Part shown: piece by piece, positions 33,341 to 42,387 of the stretch
Layout of the letters: each line of letters opens with the position of its first letter
Numbering within the stretch: the stretch's first letter is position 1
Source of the DNA: Geoalkalibacter halelectricus
GTDB lineage: Bacteria; Desulfobacterota; Desulfuromonadia; Desulfuromonadales; Geoalkalibacteraceae
Length of the DNA: 64,000 bases
Reading direction: 5' to 3'
Assembly: GCF_025263685.1 (NCBI RefSeq)
Contig: NZ_CP092109.1
Coordinates: 558,001-622,000 of the forward strand
Made by a program: the position numbers and the translations under genes
Notes under the pieces: generated by a model
Told to the model about the DNA's origin: nothing
The model's input: only the letters and a program-made list of their open reading frames with translations
Databases searched by the model: none

Positions 33341-33447
33341 ATGGGGTCGCAGCCCCCGTGGCGCGGGTGCCTGGCGCCATGAATGGCACCAGTCAAGCGG
33401 CCCGGGACGGCGAACAGCGCCCCTCGCCATGGGGGTTGCGACCCCAT
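33341..33447. repeat. 107-nt branched inverted-repeat element, copy B
   Basis: Outer arms of 23 bases (33341-33363 and 33425-33447) pair with two G-T wobbles, both of which stay paired only in a plus-strand transcript. Inside is GGTGCC-loop-GGCACC, then AGTCAAGC, and a third possible hairpin GGCG-AACAG-CGCC. The core matches the element at 9419-9514. It lies between the nucleotidyltransferase start and hslO (33545), upstream of both. Confidence 0.65.
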
Positions 33448-33544
33448 GATGAACAGTTAGGGAAAAACACTGTCAGAATAACACAGGCGCGCGGCCAGTC
33501 AAACCCGCCCCGGCCCCACACCTTCGTCATTTCAAGGAGTTGCC

Positions 33545-34408
33545 ATGAAGGATCAGCTCATTCGCATACTCACCCGCGACGGCAGCCTGCGCGGCCTGGC
33601 GGCGGTGACCACCGACCTGGTCGAGGAATGCCGGCGGCGCCAGGATGCCGACCCCACGGCGACCCTGGCCCTGGGCCGCCTGGCGACGGGCGCGGCGCTC
33701 ATGGGCGGGCTGCTCAAGGGCGATCAGCGTCTCAACCTGACCGTGGAGGGCAACGGCCCCTTGCTGCGTATGAGCGCCGAAACCGACGCTCGGGGGCGGG
33801 TGCGGGCCACGGTCAAGAATCCGCATCCCGGCGTACCCCTCAGGGAGGGTCGCCTCGACGTGGTGGGCGCCGTGGGCAAGGCCGGTTTTCTCCACGTCAG
33901 CAAGGATCTCGGCCTGCGCGAACCCTATCGCGGCACCGTGCAGTTGGTGAGCAGCGAAATCGGCGAGGACCTGGCCTATTATCTGACCACCTCGGAACAA
34001 ATCCCCTCGGCGGTGTCCCTCGGCGTGTACATCAACACCGACGGCAGCGTCGGCGCGGCGGGCGGCTTCATCATCCAGGCCATGCCGCCGGGCGACGAAA
34101 ACCGTATCGCCCAGCTCGAAGAACGCCTGCGCAGCCTGCCGCCCGTGACCAGCCTGTTGTGCGAAGGCCAGGACGCCGAGGCCATTCTCGCCCACCTGCT
34201 CGCCGACATCCCCTACGAGGTCAAGGAGCGCACGCCGCTGTGCTTTCGCTGCACCTGCAACCGCCGCCAGATCCTGCAAATGCTCGCCGGGCTCGGCCGC
34301 AGCGACCTCGAGGAGTTGATCGCCAAGGACGAAGCGGTCCAGGTCACCTGCGAATTCTGCAAGGAGGTTTACACCCTTTCCCCCACCGAAATCCGCGCCA
34401 CCCTGTAG
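33545..34408 (+). CDS. hslO: Hsp33 redox-regulated chaperone
   Basis: A 287-residue Hsp33 protein. It has the N-terminal Hsp33 fold (LGRLATGAALMGGLLKG, with LTVEGNGPLLRMSAETDARG) and the C-terminal zinc/disulfide switch CxC...CxxC (CFRCTC at 248 and CEFC near the end). Oxidation releases zinc and activates holdase function in oxidative stress. ATG after AAGGAG. The stop TAG belongs to a GTAGGGGC element. Confidence 0.94.
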   Translation: MKDQLIRILTRDGSLRGLAAVTTDLVEECRRRQDADPTATLALGRLATGAALMGGLLKGDQRLNLTVEGNGPLLRMSAETDARGRVRATVKNPHPGVPLREGRLDVVGAVGKAGFLHVSKDLGLREPYRGTVQLVSSEIGEDLAYYLTTSEQIPSAVSLGVYINTDGSVGAAGGFIIQAMPPGDENRIAQLEERLRSLPPVTSLLCEGQDAEAILAHLLADIPYEVKERTPLCFRCTCNRRQILQMLAGLGRSDLEELIAKDEAVQVTCEFCKEVYTLSPTEIRATL

Positions 34409-34432
34409 GGGCGCACCGCCGTGCGCCCTCGG
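34405..34432. repeat. Single-hairpin GTAGGGGC element
   Basis: GTAGGGGCGCACC-GCC-GTGCGCCC, half of the usual double hairpin, directly after hslO, and giving its TAG stop. The right half is missing or degraded. Confidence 0.8.
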
Positions 34433-34452
34433 CGGATGCCCAACCGCTCTCT

Positions 34453-34911
34453 CTAGGGCGCCGGTCGAACCTCCAGCGGCGCGCCCTCCCCTGTCTCAAT
34501 CCGCCATTCCAGCCGCTCCGCCGCCACGCCGCGGCGGGTCAGATAGCGTGCGAGAATCTCCGCGCGTTCCGCCGCCAGGCGCTCGTCGTAGGCATCGCCC
34601 AATTCCGTGGCGGCGCGCACCCGCAGAAGCCAGCGGCTGCCGGGATGGGCGGCGAGCAACTCCGCGAGGGGATCGAGGAGATCCGGGCCTCCGGGCAAGG
34701 GCAGCACGGCGCCCGACCCGAACAGAATCTCGCCGGGATAGCGGATGCCCACCGCCTCGTCGTCGAGGGGTTCGGCCCCGGGAAGCGCCGCCAGGGCCTG
34801 CGCCGGCGTCTGCACCACGGGCGGCGGGGGCGGCGCGGCCGGGCGCTCCGGCACGGGCGCCGCGCAGGCGGCAAGCAAAGCGAGCAGCAGTAGCACTAAG
34901 GCCGGTTTCAT
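34453..34911 (-). CDS. OmpA-like domain lipoprotein
   Basis: A 152-residue lipoprotein with lipobox LLAAC (Cys near residue 16), a Pro-rich linker (PAAPPPPPVV) and a short OmpA/MotB-like C-terminal region (ILFGSGAVLPLPGGPDLLDP, RAERAEILARYL-like motif). It would tether the outer membrane to peptidoglycan. ATG 34911 follows GGGAGA; a longer frame running upstream into the ABC gene was rejected. Last gene of the ABC transporter block. Confidence 0.8.
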   Translation of the reverse strand: MKPALVLLLLALLAACAAPVPERPAAPPPPPVVQTPAQALAALPGAEPLDDEAVGIRYPGEILFGSGAVLPLPGGPDLLDPLAELLAAHPGSRWLLRVRAATELGDAYDERLAAERAEILARYLTRRGVAAERLEWRIETGEGAPLEVRPAP

Positions 34912-34930
34912 GGCGGATTTCTCCCAGGTC

Positions 34931-36700
34931 TCAGGGTCCATTCTCCAGGGCCTGCAGGCGCCACAGGCGGGCGTAGAGCCCCGCGGCGGCCAGCAATTCA
35001 CGATGGCTGCCCTGCTCGACGATGCGCCCGCGCCGCAGCACCAGGATGCGATCGGCCTGCACGACGGAGCGCAGGCGATGAGCGATGAGCAGGGCCCCGC
35101 GCCCACGGCGCGCCGCCTCCATGCCGAGGCGGATCTGCTCCTCGGTCTCGGCGTCGAGGCGGCTGGTCGCCTCATCGAGAATCAGCCATTGCGGATCGGG
35201 CACCAGGGCGCGCGCCAGGCATAAAAGTTGGCGTTCGCCAGCGGATAGGTTGCGGCCGCGCTCGCTGATATGGGCGTCGAGTCCGCCGAGGCGCGCCACC
35301 ACCGCGTCGGCCCCGGTGCGGCGCAGGATCTCCTTCAGCTCGACGACGTCGCGGCGCCGCTCGCTGTCGAGATTGTCATGCACGCTGCCGTCGAAGAGAA
35401 ACGGCTCCTGCGCGACCCAGCCGATGCGGCGGCGGACTTCGGCCGGGTCCATGGCCGCCAGTTCGCACCCGTCGAGCAGAATCCGCCCCGCCGTCGGTTC
35501 GTAAAAACGCAGCAACAAACGCGCCAGAGTCGTTTTACCGCTGCCCGTGTCGCCGACCAGGGCCAGGGTTTCGCCCGGTCGCAGGTGCAGGGAAATATCA
35601 CGCAGCACCGGCGCCTGCTCATCATAGGCAAACGCGACGCCCTCCAGGCGGATCTCACCCGATCCCTCGGGGCAGGCACCCACGCCGCCCGGCTCGGGCG
35701 CACGGTCGAGGATCTCGAAAATGCGCTCCAGGGAGGCATTACTCGCCTGGATCACCGAATATTTGGCGGAGAGATCGCGCAGGGGCGCGAAAAACTTCTG
35801 CACGTACTCGATGAAAGCCACCAGCACACCGAAACTGGTCAGTCCGGCAATCACCTCGCCGCCGCCCTGCCACAGAATGGCGGCGATGGCCACCGCGCCC
35901 AGGGCCTCGACCCCGGCGTAGAGGCAGGCATCCCAGTTGATGACGCGCAGCGAGGCGCGCTGATAGTCGTCCTGCAACCGGTCGAATTGCTTGAGGGTGC
36001 GTTCTTCCTGGACGAACAGGCGCACCTCGTCGGCCCCGGCGATGCGCTCGGCGACAAAGGCGTTGAGTCCGGCCAGGCGGGCGCGCACCTGGCGGTTGGC
36101 GTGGCGGATATAGTGACGAAACAGCAGACCGAGAATCAGCAAGAAGGGGATGACCGCAAAGGCCACCAGGGAGAGGCTGGGATTGATCCACAGCATGATG
36201 ACCACAATGGCCGCCAGGGTCAGCAGATCGCCGAGGGCCGAGACCACCCCGGCGCCGAAGAGTTCCCCGACGTTTTCCACGTCCGAGGTCAGGCGCGTCA
36301 CCAGCCGCCCCGAGGGCTGGCGGTCGAAGTAGGCCACCGGCAGACGCAGCAGGCGCGCGAAGCCCTCGCGGCGCAGATCGGCCATGATGCGCTGGCCGAC
36401 CCACTGCACGGCATAGGCCTGGGCATAGGTGAGCAGGCTCTCGGCGGCCAGGGCGAGCAGGAACAGCAGGGCGATCAGCCACAGCCCGGCGATGTCGCCG
36501 GGGATGATGTAGGAGTCGATGGCCACCATCAGCAGATAGGGCTGCACCAACTTGGCCGCGGCCACCGCCGGCAGCAGCAGCAGCGCCGCCAGCGCCGCGC
36601 CGCGATAGGCGAGCAGATAGCCGAGGAAGCGACGCAGCAGGGCCCAATCCAAATGGCGCCCGGTGATCTCGTCGCTGTCGTGGTGGTGTCCGTGGGGCAT
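34931..36700 (-). CDS. ABC exporter half-transporter (MsbA/LmrA-like), B
   Basis: A 589-residue fusion of a six-helix membrane domain (residues 20-320) and an ATPase domain with Walker A GDTGSGKTT, signature LSAGERQLL, Walker B LILDEATS and the His loop LIAHRL. His-rich N-terminus (MPHGHHHDSDE). It is downstream of a second half-transporter of equal size, so the two probably form a heterodimeric exporter. Substrate unknown (lipid, drug or peptide). Confidence 0.9.
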   Translation of the reverse strand: MPHGHHHDSDEITGRHLDWALLRRFLGYLLAYRGAALAALLLLPAVAAAKLVQPYLLMVAIDSYIIPGDIAGLWLIALLFLLALAAESLLTYAQAYAVQWVGQRIMADLRREGFARLLRLPVAYFDRQPSGRLVTRLTSDVENVGELFGAGVVSALGDLLTLAAIVVIMLWINPSLSLVAFAVIPFLLILGLLFRHYIRHANRQVRARLAGLNAFVAERIAGADEVRLFVQEERTLKQFDRLQDDYQRASLRVINWDACLYAGVEALGAVAIAAILWQGGGEVIAGLTSFGVLVAFIEYVQKFFAPLRDLSAKYSVIQASNASLERIFEILDRAPEPGGVGACPEGSGEIRLEGVAFAYDEQAPVLRDISLHLRPGETLALVGDTGSGKTTLARLLLRFYEPTAGRILLDGCELAAMDPAEVRRRIGWVAQEPFLFDGSVHDNLDSERRRDVVELKEILRRTGADAVVARLGGLDAHISERGRNLSAGERQLLCLARALVPDPQWLILDEATSRLDAETEEQIRLGMEAARRGRGALLIAHRLRSVVQADRILVLRRGRIVEQGSHRELLAAAGLYARLWRLQALENGP

Positions 36701-36711
36701 GAAGAAAACCG

Positions 36712-38481
36712 TCAGTTCTTCGGGGTTCCTGGTCCGTGGTTGGAGGCACTTCCCGCTTCCAGTTCGTCCTGCAATTGCTCGCGGTGGTAGAGTCGGGCGT
36801 AGAGACCCTGCTCCGCGATCAGGTCTTCATGGCGGCCCTGCTCGGCGATGCGGCCGCGGTCGAAAACCAGAATCCGGTCGGCGCTCCGCAGCAGGGACAC
36901 CCGCCCCGATACGAGAAACACCGTGTGGCCACTCAGCAAGGGGCGCAGTTCCTCCCAGAGGGCACGCGCGGTGGCGGCGTCGAGGTGACTGAAAGGATCG
37001 TCGAGCAGCCACAGCCCCGCGTCGCGCGCCAGGGCGCGGCCGATGGCGACGCGCTGGCGCTGACCGCCGGAGAGGCTCATGCCCCCTTCGCCGACCCGTG
37101 TGTCGAACCCTTGGGAAAATTCCGCGACTTCGCCCTGCAACTGAACCCGCGCGGCAAGATCGGCCAGCGCCTCCCGCGAAGCTTCAGGCGCCGCATAAAG
37201 CAGGTTTTCCCCCAGGGTTCCGGAAAACAGGCGCCCTTCCTGGGGCACCGCCGCAACGCGCAGACGATGGCAACGCCCATCCACCCTGGCCAGATCCTGC
37301 CCGTCCACGAACAGCGTGCCGGGCGGCGGGGGATAGAGCGCGGCGAGCAGCCGCAACAGGGTGGATTTGCCGCTGCCGGCGGGTCCGGCCAGGCCGATCA
37401 GGCTCCCGGCGGGCACCTCCAGGGACAGATCGCGCAGCGCCGGCTGGTCGGCGTAGGCAAAAGTCAGGTCGCGCACCCGCACCTCGGGGGCGGCTCCGGG
37501 CACGTCCGGCAGGGCGGCAGGGGGCGCAACCGGCGGCAGGGCCAACAGCAGTTGCAGCCGCTCCATGCTCGCCGAGGCGCGCTGCAGCAGGGTCAGCACC
37601 CAGCCCAGCAGCAAGGTCGGCCAGGCCAGTTGCACCAGATAGGCGTTGAAGGCCACGAAATCGCCCAGGGAGAGGCTGCCCGCCGCCACCTGGCGGCCGC
37701 CGAAGTAGAGCACCAGCAGGGTGCCCAGCGGTCCCACCAGGGTCATGATCGGCAACACCAGGGCGCGCAGACGCGCCAGCACCAGGTTGCGCCGCAGGTA
37801 CTCGCCGTTGATCTCGGCAAAACGCGCCTTGCGTCCGGCGCCCAGGCCGTAGGCCCTTATTACCGCCTGGCCGCTCACCCCCTCCTCCACGGCCTCGCTC
37901 AGCCGCCCCATGCCCTCCTGCACCTGGGCGGAATGGTGGAGCAGATGGCGGCTGAGCCATTTGACCGCCAGCAGCATGAGGGGATAGGGCAGCACCGCCA
38001 CCAGGGTCAGGGTCGGCGAGAGCATGAGCATCACCGCCAGGGTCAGAATGTAGACCGTTACGGCGTTGACGATGGTCAACAGCCCAAAGCCGGCGAACAT
38101 GCGCACATTGGCGAGATCGCCGGTGAAGCGCGCCAGCAGATCGCCGGTGCGGTGCCGATCGAAGAAAAAGCCGCTCTGATGCAGCAGCCGCGCCAGCAGA
38201 TCGCGGCGCAAATCGACCTCGAGGCGCCGCGCGCTGTGCAGATAGTAGAACCGCGAGGCGATGCGCGTGGCGCAGCGCACCAGGGCGGCCGCGGCCAGCA
38301 CCGCCACCGCCGTGGTCAGGGCCGCGGAGTGCCCGTCCTCGACGGCCTCGATGCCGAGCTTGAGCATCCAGGGAATGACCATGGCCAGCAGGGTGGTCGC
38401 CAGCAGCCACAGCGATCCCAGCAGCAGCGACCGGTGGTAGGGACGCAGATATGGGCGCAGGGCCGCGGCGAAGCCCCTCAT
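36712..38481 (-). CDS. ABC exporter half-transporter, A
   Basis: A 589-residue ABC exporter half: membrane domain (LLLGSLWLLATTLLAMVIPW onward) and ATPase with Walker A GPAGSGKST, signature LSGGQRQRV and Walker B LWLLDDPFSHLD. In the Walker B region the catalytic Glu is replaced by Asp (LLDDP), a mark of a degenerate catalytic site common in heterodimeric exporters. Start at ATG 38481 overlaps the stop of the upstream gene (ATGA); a longer open frame upstream was rejected. It starts 11 bases before the partner transporter gene on the transcript. Confidence 0.9.
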   Translation of the reverse strand: MRGFAAALRPYLRPYHRSLLLGSLWLLATTLLAMVIPWMLKLGIEAVEDGHSAALTTAVAVLAAAALVRCATRIASRFYYLHSARRLEVDLRRDLLARLLHQSGFFFDRHRTGDLLARFTGDLANVRMFAGFGLLTIVNAVTVYILTLAVMLMLSPTLTLVAVLPYPLMLLAVKWLSRHLLHHSAQVQEGMGRLSEAVEEGVSGQAVIRAYGLGAGRKARFAEINGEYLRRNLVLARLRALVLPIMTLVGPLGTLLVLYFGGRQVAAGSLSLGDFVAFNAYLVQLAWPTLLLGWVLTLLQRASASMERLQLLLALPPVAPPAALPDVPGAAPEVRVRDLTFAYADQPALRDLSLEVPAGSLIGLAGPAGSGKSTLLRLLAALYPPPPGTLFVDGQDLARVDGRCHRLRVAAVPQEGRLFSGTLGENLLYAAPEASREALADLAARVQLQGEVAEFSQGFDTRVGEGGMSLSGGQRQRVAIGRALARDAGLWLLDDPFSHLDAATARALWEELRPLLSGHTVFLVSGRVSLLRSADRILVFDRGRIAEQGRHEDLIAEQGLYARLYHREQLQDELEAGSASNHGPGTPKN

Positions 38482-39053
38482 GGCAGGCGCGCTCCCCGCG
38501 CCGCGTCCGCGGGGGAAAAGGCGCGATGGCCGCGCAGCGCCTCGATGAGCAGCGACGCGACGAAGCCGTTGACCAGACCGGTGAGCAGGGAAATCAACAG
38601 AAAAAACGGCAGCAGCAGCCACAGACCGTCGTGGCGCACCAGCAGCGCCCAGGCAATCAGCATCTGCCCGCAGGCATGCCCCATGGCGCCCAGGACCGAG
38701 GCGCCCACCGGACCGAGCCGCGCCCCGGCCAGGGCCTTGGCGCCGGTCATCAGGGACACGGCCGCCACCGCGCCGCCCAGGGACAGAAAAAACCCCGGCG
38801 CGAACAGATTGCCCAGGATCAGGGAACCGACCACCACGCGCGCCAGACTCAGGGTCCAGGCGGCGCGGGCGTCGAAGAGATACAGCGCGCAGAGGGTGAG
38901 AATGTTGGCGAACCCGAAGCGAAACCAGGGTGCCGGGGCGGGCAAAAGATATTCCAGGGTGTGCAGGGCCACCGCCAGGGCGGTGAACAGGGCGAGAAAC
39001 ACCCGCCGCCGGCAGCGCGCCAACTCCATCGGATCAATGGCTGAGGAGGTCAT
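38478..39053 (-). CDS. Gx family membrane protein (heptaprenyl synthase component I-like)
   Basis: A 191-residue membrane protein with about five or six helices (RVFLALFTALAVALHTLEYLL, FGFANILTLCALYLF, GSLILGNLFAPGFFLSLGGA), matching the Gx/HepS component I family of small transport-like proteins. Such proteins occur beside ApbE and NusG-II proteins in flavinylation gene sets. It overlaps the NusG-II gene by 20 bases and the ABC gene by four. Function unknown. Confidence 0.8.
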   Translation of the reverse strand: MTSSAIDPMELARCRRRVFLALFTALAVALHTLEYLLPAPAPWFRFGFANILTLCALYLFDARAAWTLSLARVVVGSLILGNLFAPGFFLSLGGAVAAVSLMTGAKALAGARLGPVGASVLGAMGHACGQMLIAWALLVRHDGLWLLLPFFLLISLLTGLVNGFVASLLIEALRGHRAFSPADAARGARLP

Positions 39054-39426
39054 AGGCCGGGGCTCCTTCCTCGCCCTGTCCCTCGATGTGCACGATCAGG
39101 CGATTGGGCACACAGGCGATGAGGGCGCCGCGGCGAAACACCCCGCCCATGCCGACGCACACCTTGTGGGCGCAGGGTGAGGCGAGGATGCGGGCCTGGC
39201 CGTCGGCGATCTCAAGCAAGGTATCGCCCAGGGGGCCGGGCAGGCTGACGCGGCGTGCCTCGTCGAGGGGGGCGCTGAACAACAAACGCCCGTCGCGCTC
39301 CACCAACACCCGTTCACCCGCCTCGCGCTGGCCGAGCAGGGCGAAGGAGGCCGCCACCGCGGCCAGCAGCAGCGCCGTGATGAGCCGGTCGAGACCGGTC
39401 ATGCGCCGCCACAGGGGGGCGATCAT
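39034..39426 (-). CDS. NusG domain II-containing protein
   Basis: A 130-residue protein with one N-terminal membrane helix (LITALLLAAVAASFALL) and a small beta domain ending in SPCAHKVCVGMGGVFRRGALIACVPNRLIV, the signature of the NusG-II family seen beside ApbE. Two conserved Cys in PCAHKVC may hold a redox or metal site. It is periplasmic by prediction. It overlaps apbE by four bases and the Gx gene by 20. Confidence 0.87.
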   Translation of the reverse strand: MIAPLWRRMTGLDRLITALLLAAVAASFALLGQREAGERVLVERDGRLLFSAPLDEARRVSLPGPLGDTLLEIADGQARILASPCAHKVCVGMGGVFRRGALIACVPNRLIVHIEGQGEEGAPAYDLLSH

Positions 39427-40415
39427 CGTTGCAGCTCCGCCATGCCGGCGCTGGCGTGCAGGGCGCCGGCGGCATCCACGATCAACACCTCGACGCCGGG
39501 GAATTCGCCCACCAGGTCAAGACCCTGGCGCGGCCCGAGGACGAACACCGCGGTCGCCAGGGCATCGGCGAGCATGGCGCTGTCAGCCACCAGGGTGACG
39601 CTCTGCACGGCGTCGGCGGGAAAGCCGGTGCGCGGGTCGAAAATATGATGATAGCGGCGGCCGTCCTGCTCGAAATAGCGCTCGTAATCACCCGAGGTCA
39701 CCACCGCGCGGTCGCTCAATTCGAGGATGGTGAGAACTTCGCCGGCTTCGCGGGGATGCTGGATGCCGATGCGCCAGGGCCGCTCGCCTCGGCCTCCGAG
39801 CAGACGCAGGTCGCCGCCGGCGTTGACGGACGCCGAGGCGATTCCGGCCTGCTCCAGCACCGCGACGGCCCGATCCACGGCGTAGCCCTTGGCGATGCCG
39901 CCGAGATCCACGACCAGCTCGGGGTGCGCCTTATAAACTCGCAGCCCCTCCAGGCGCAGGGCCTGGGGACCGATGCCTTCGAGGGCCGCGGCAATGGCCG
40001 CCTGCTCGGGAATGCGCGGGGCGTCGCCCTCCAGATCCCAGAGTGCTTTGAGCCTGCCGAGGCTGGGGTCGAAGGCCCCGGCGCTGCGCCGCGCGATCTC
40101 CAGGCCCAGGGCCAGAACCTCGGCGGTTTCAGTGCTGACGGCGAGGCTTTGCTCCGCGCGGCCGAGGCGCGCCACCTCCGAGTCCGGCCGCTGCACGCTC
40201 ATCAGCTCCTCGATGCGCGCCATTTCCGCGAAGGCGGCCTCGACCGCGGCCTGCGCGCGGCGCGCGTCCTGATCGAGGACGTTGATCTCCACCACCGTGC
40301 CCATGAGAATGCGGCTTTGGCGCACCTGCTGCTCCCGCGCGTCGCCGCGCAGGAAATACGCCAGGGTCGCCGCCAGCACCAGCAGCACCAGGATGAGCGG
40401 ACGATTCAGCGCCAA
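39423..40415 (-). CDS. apbE: ApbE, FAD:protein FMN transferase
   Basis: A 330-residue ApbE protein with an N-terminal signal/anchor. It has the catalytic motifs AFDPSLGRL, VDLGGIAKGYAVDRAV, SASVNAGGDLRLLG and DPRTGFPA, ending in SATLVADSAMLADALATAVF-like sequence. It flavinylates Ser/Thr in periplasmic proteins with FMN. No flavinylation target (D-x2-T/S-GA-T type) was noticed in the window. The start could be TTG 40415 (GAGG nine bases upstream) or TTG 40433, overlapping rimO. Confidence 0.88.
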   Translation of the reverse strand: MALNRPLILVLLVLAATLAYFLRGDAREQQVRQSRILMGTVVEINVLDQDARRAQAAVEAAFAEMARIEELMSVQRPDSEVARLGRAEQSLAVSTETAEVLALGLEIARRSAGAFDPSLGRLKALWDLEGDAPRIPEQAAIAAALEGIGPQALRLEGLRVYKAHPELVVDLGGIAKGYAVDRAVAVLEQAGIASASVNAGGDLRLLGGRGERPWRIGIQHPREAGEVLTILELSDRAVVTSGDYERYFEQDGRRYHHIFDPRTGFPADAVQSVTLVADSAMLADALATAVFVLGPRQGLDLVGEFPGVEVLIVDAAGALHASAGMAELQR

Positions 40416-40419
40416 GGGA

Positions 40420-41760
40420 CTAATCCTCGGCAATCGCGCCGATCAGATCGTACTCCGACGAGTCGGTGATGCGCAGGCACACGATCTGGCCGATGTCGGC
40501 CTGGCCGGCGGTGATGTAGACCTGGCCATCCACGTCGGGGGCCTGGCGCACCGAACGGCCACGCAGCAGCAGCTCGGTTTCCTCGCTCAGCCCCTCGACC
40601 AGCACCGCTTCGGTGCGACCCACCAGGGCGCGGTTCTTGCGAAAGGAAATACGCGCCTGGGCCTTCATCAGCCGCTTGTAGCGCTCGCTCTTGACCCGCT
40701 CGCTGATCTGTCCGGGCAGGGTGGCGGCCGCCGTGCCCTCCTCGCGCGAGTAGCGAAACACGCCGAGGCGATCAAAATGACCTTCCTCGACAAAGCGCAG
40801 CAGCTTGTCGAACTGCTCGGGAGTCTCGCCGGGAAAGCCGACGATGAAGGAGGTGCGCAGGGTCAGATCGGGAATGCGCGCGCGCAGCCGGGCGATGAGA
40901 TCGCGCACCTCGGCCTCGCCCACCCGGCGGTTCATGGCGCCGAGCAGCTGATCGTCGATGTGCTGCAGGGGGATGTCGAGGTAGTTGCAGATCTTCTCCT
41001 CGGCGGCGATGAGCTCGATGAGTTCCTCGCTGACTCCGTCGGGATAGGCGTAGAGCAGGCGGATCCAGCGCAGCCCGTCGATTTTCACCAGCCGCCGCAG
41101 CAGTTCGGGCAGGTTGGCCCCGTCGTCGCGGTCGGCGCCGTAGGCGGTGATGTCCTGGGCGATGAGATTGATCTCCACCACCCCCTGGCCCGCCATGCGC
41201 TCGGCCTCGGCGACCACCGACTCCATGGCGCGCGAGCGCAGGGTGCCACGCAACTTGGGAATGATGCAGTAGGAGCAGTGGTTGGCGCAGCCGTCGGCGA
41301 TCTTGATGTAGGTGCTGTAGAAGGGCGAGGACTGCACGCGCGGGGTGGTGTGGTCGTAGAGAAAATCGGGCGTGCCGATGGCCTCGCGCACCTGTCCGCC
41401 GCCAAGCTTCTCGTCGAGCAGTCCGACCAGGCGCGCGGCGTCCCCGGTGCCGAGGAACAGATCGACCTCGGGCAGTTCGCTGCTCAGCTCGTCGCGGTAG
41501 CGCTGCGGCAGGCAGCCGGTCACCACCAGCAGCCGGCAGCGGCCGGTTTTCTTGTGGTCGGCCACCTCGAGGATGGTGTCGACCGACTCTTCCTGGGCAT
41601 CCTGAATAAAGGAGCAGGTGTTGACGATGATGATGTCGGCGCTCGCCTCGTCGGTGACGATCTCAAAGCGCTCCGGGGGCAGATGGCCGAGCATGACCTC
41701 GGCATCCACCAGGTTTTTCGGGCAGCCGAGGCTGACCAGGCTGACTTTGTGCTTGTTCAA
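40420..41760 (-). CDS. rimO: RimO, ribosomal protein S12 methylthiotransferase
   Basis: A 446-residue radical SAM protein. The N-terminal methylthiotransferase domain has three cluster Cys ([19 protein letters not shown]). The radical SAM motif is [14 protein letters not shown], and there is a C-terminal TRAM-like part. It methylthiolates an Asp of S12. The order yajQ-rimO-apbE suggests one operon. No frameshift or missing motif. Confidence 0.94.
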   Translation of the reverse strand: MNKHKVSLVSLGCPKNLVDAEVMLGHLPPERFEIVTDEASADIIIVNTCSFIQDAQEESVDTILEVADHKKTGRCRLLVVTGCLPQRYRDELSSELPEVDLFLGTGDAARLVGLLDEKLGGGQVREAIGTPDFLYDHTTPRVQSSPFYSTYIKIADGCANHCSYCIIPKLRGTLRSRAMESVVAEAERMAGQGVVEINLIAQDITAYGADRDDGANLPELLRRLVKIDGLRWIRLLYAYPDGVSEELIELIAAEEKICNYLDIPLQHIDDQLLGAMNRRVGEAEVRDLIARLRARIPDLTLRTSFIVGFPGETPEQFDKLLRFVEEGHFDRLGVFRYSREEGTAAATLPGQISERVKSERYKRLMKAQARISFRKNRALVGRTEAVLVEGLSEETELLLRGRSVRQAPDVDGQVYITAGQADIGQIVCLRITDSSEYDLIGAIAED

Positions 41761-41814
41761 GGGGAAAGTACCTGCCTTTGGGTTTGAAGTGTGAAACGCG
41801 GCGCGGATGGGTTC

Positions 41815-42306
41815 TCAGGAGCGCATGTTGACGAACTGAAGCTCGACGTCGAAATCGGATCCTTTGAGCAATTGAATGACCTCCTGGAGATCGTCGATCT
41901 TCTTGCCGGACACCCGCACCTGATCGTCCATGATCTGCGCCTGGACCTTGAGCTTGGAGTCCTTGATCAGCTTGGCCAGCTCCTTGCCCTTTTCCTTGGA
42001 GATTCCCTGGACGATGGAGATCCGCTGACGCACCGCCATGTGCGAGGCCGGCTCCTTCTTGCCGAAATCAAGACACTTGGTGGACAGGCTGCGACGCACC
42101 AGCTTGCCTTTGAGAATATCGACGATGGCCTGCAGTTTGTAATCGTCGGCGGCCTCGATGAGGATCACGGCATTGCCCTTATCCAGGCTGATTTCGTTCT
42201 GGGTGCCCTTGAAGTCGAAGCGCTGCTCGACCTCCTTGACCGTCTGGTTGACGGCGTTGTCCACTTCCTGCAGGTCGACCTTGGAGACAATGTCGAAGCT
42301 GGGCAT
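41815..42306 (-). CDS. yajQ: YajQ family nucleotide-binding protein
   Basis: A 163-residue protein of the UPF0234/YajQ family: [35 protein letters not shown], and [27 protein letters not shown] at the end. In Xanthomonas a YajQ protein binds c-di-GMP and acts as an effector, so this gene may add to the c-di-GMP network of the window. ATG 42306 follows GGAGG. Palindromic repeats separate it from lolA. Confidence 0.93.
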   Translation of the reverse strand: MPSFDIVSKVDLQEVDNAVNQTVKEVEQRFDFKGTQNEISLDKGNAVILIEAADDYKLQAIVDILKGKLVRRSLSTKCLDFGKKEPASHMAVRQRISIVQGISKEKGKELAKLIKDSKLKVQAQIMDDQVRVSGKKIDDLQEVIQLLKGSDFDVELQFVNMRS

Positions 42307-42327
42307 GATATCCGATCCTCCGTTGGT

Positions 42328-42377
42328 GTAGGGGCGGCACATGCGCCGCCCTGGGCGAGGCCCCGCCTCGCCCCTAC
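42328..42377. repeat. GTAGGGGC double-hairpin element between lolA and yajQ
   Basis: GTAGGGGCGGC-ACATGC-GCCGCCC, TGGG, then GCGAGGC-CCC-GCCTCGC and CCCTAC. Here the neighbouring lolA stop is a TAA 11 bases away, so this copy does not supply a stop. Confidence 0.85.
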
Positions 42378-42387
42378 AAGAAAACCA

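Noticed and set aside
34912-35175. N-terminal extension of the OmpA-like lipoprotein frame
   Set aside because: It lies within the ABC transporter gene and would hide the lipoprotein signal; ATG 34911 has its own ribosome site.
38482-38622. N-terminal extension of the ABC half-transporter A
   Set aside because: Overlaps the Gx gene out of frame; ATG 38481 has the usual ATGA overlap.
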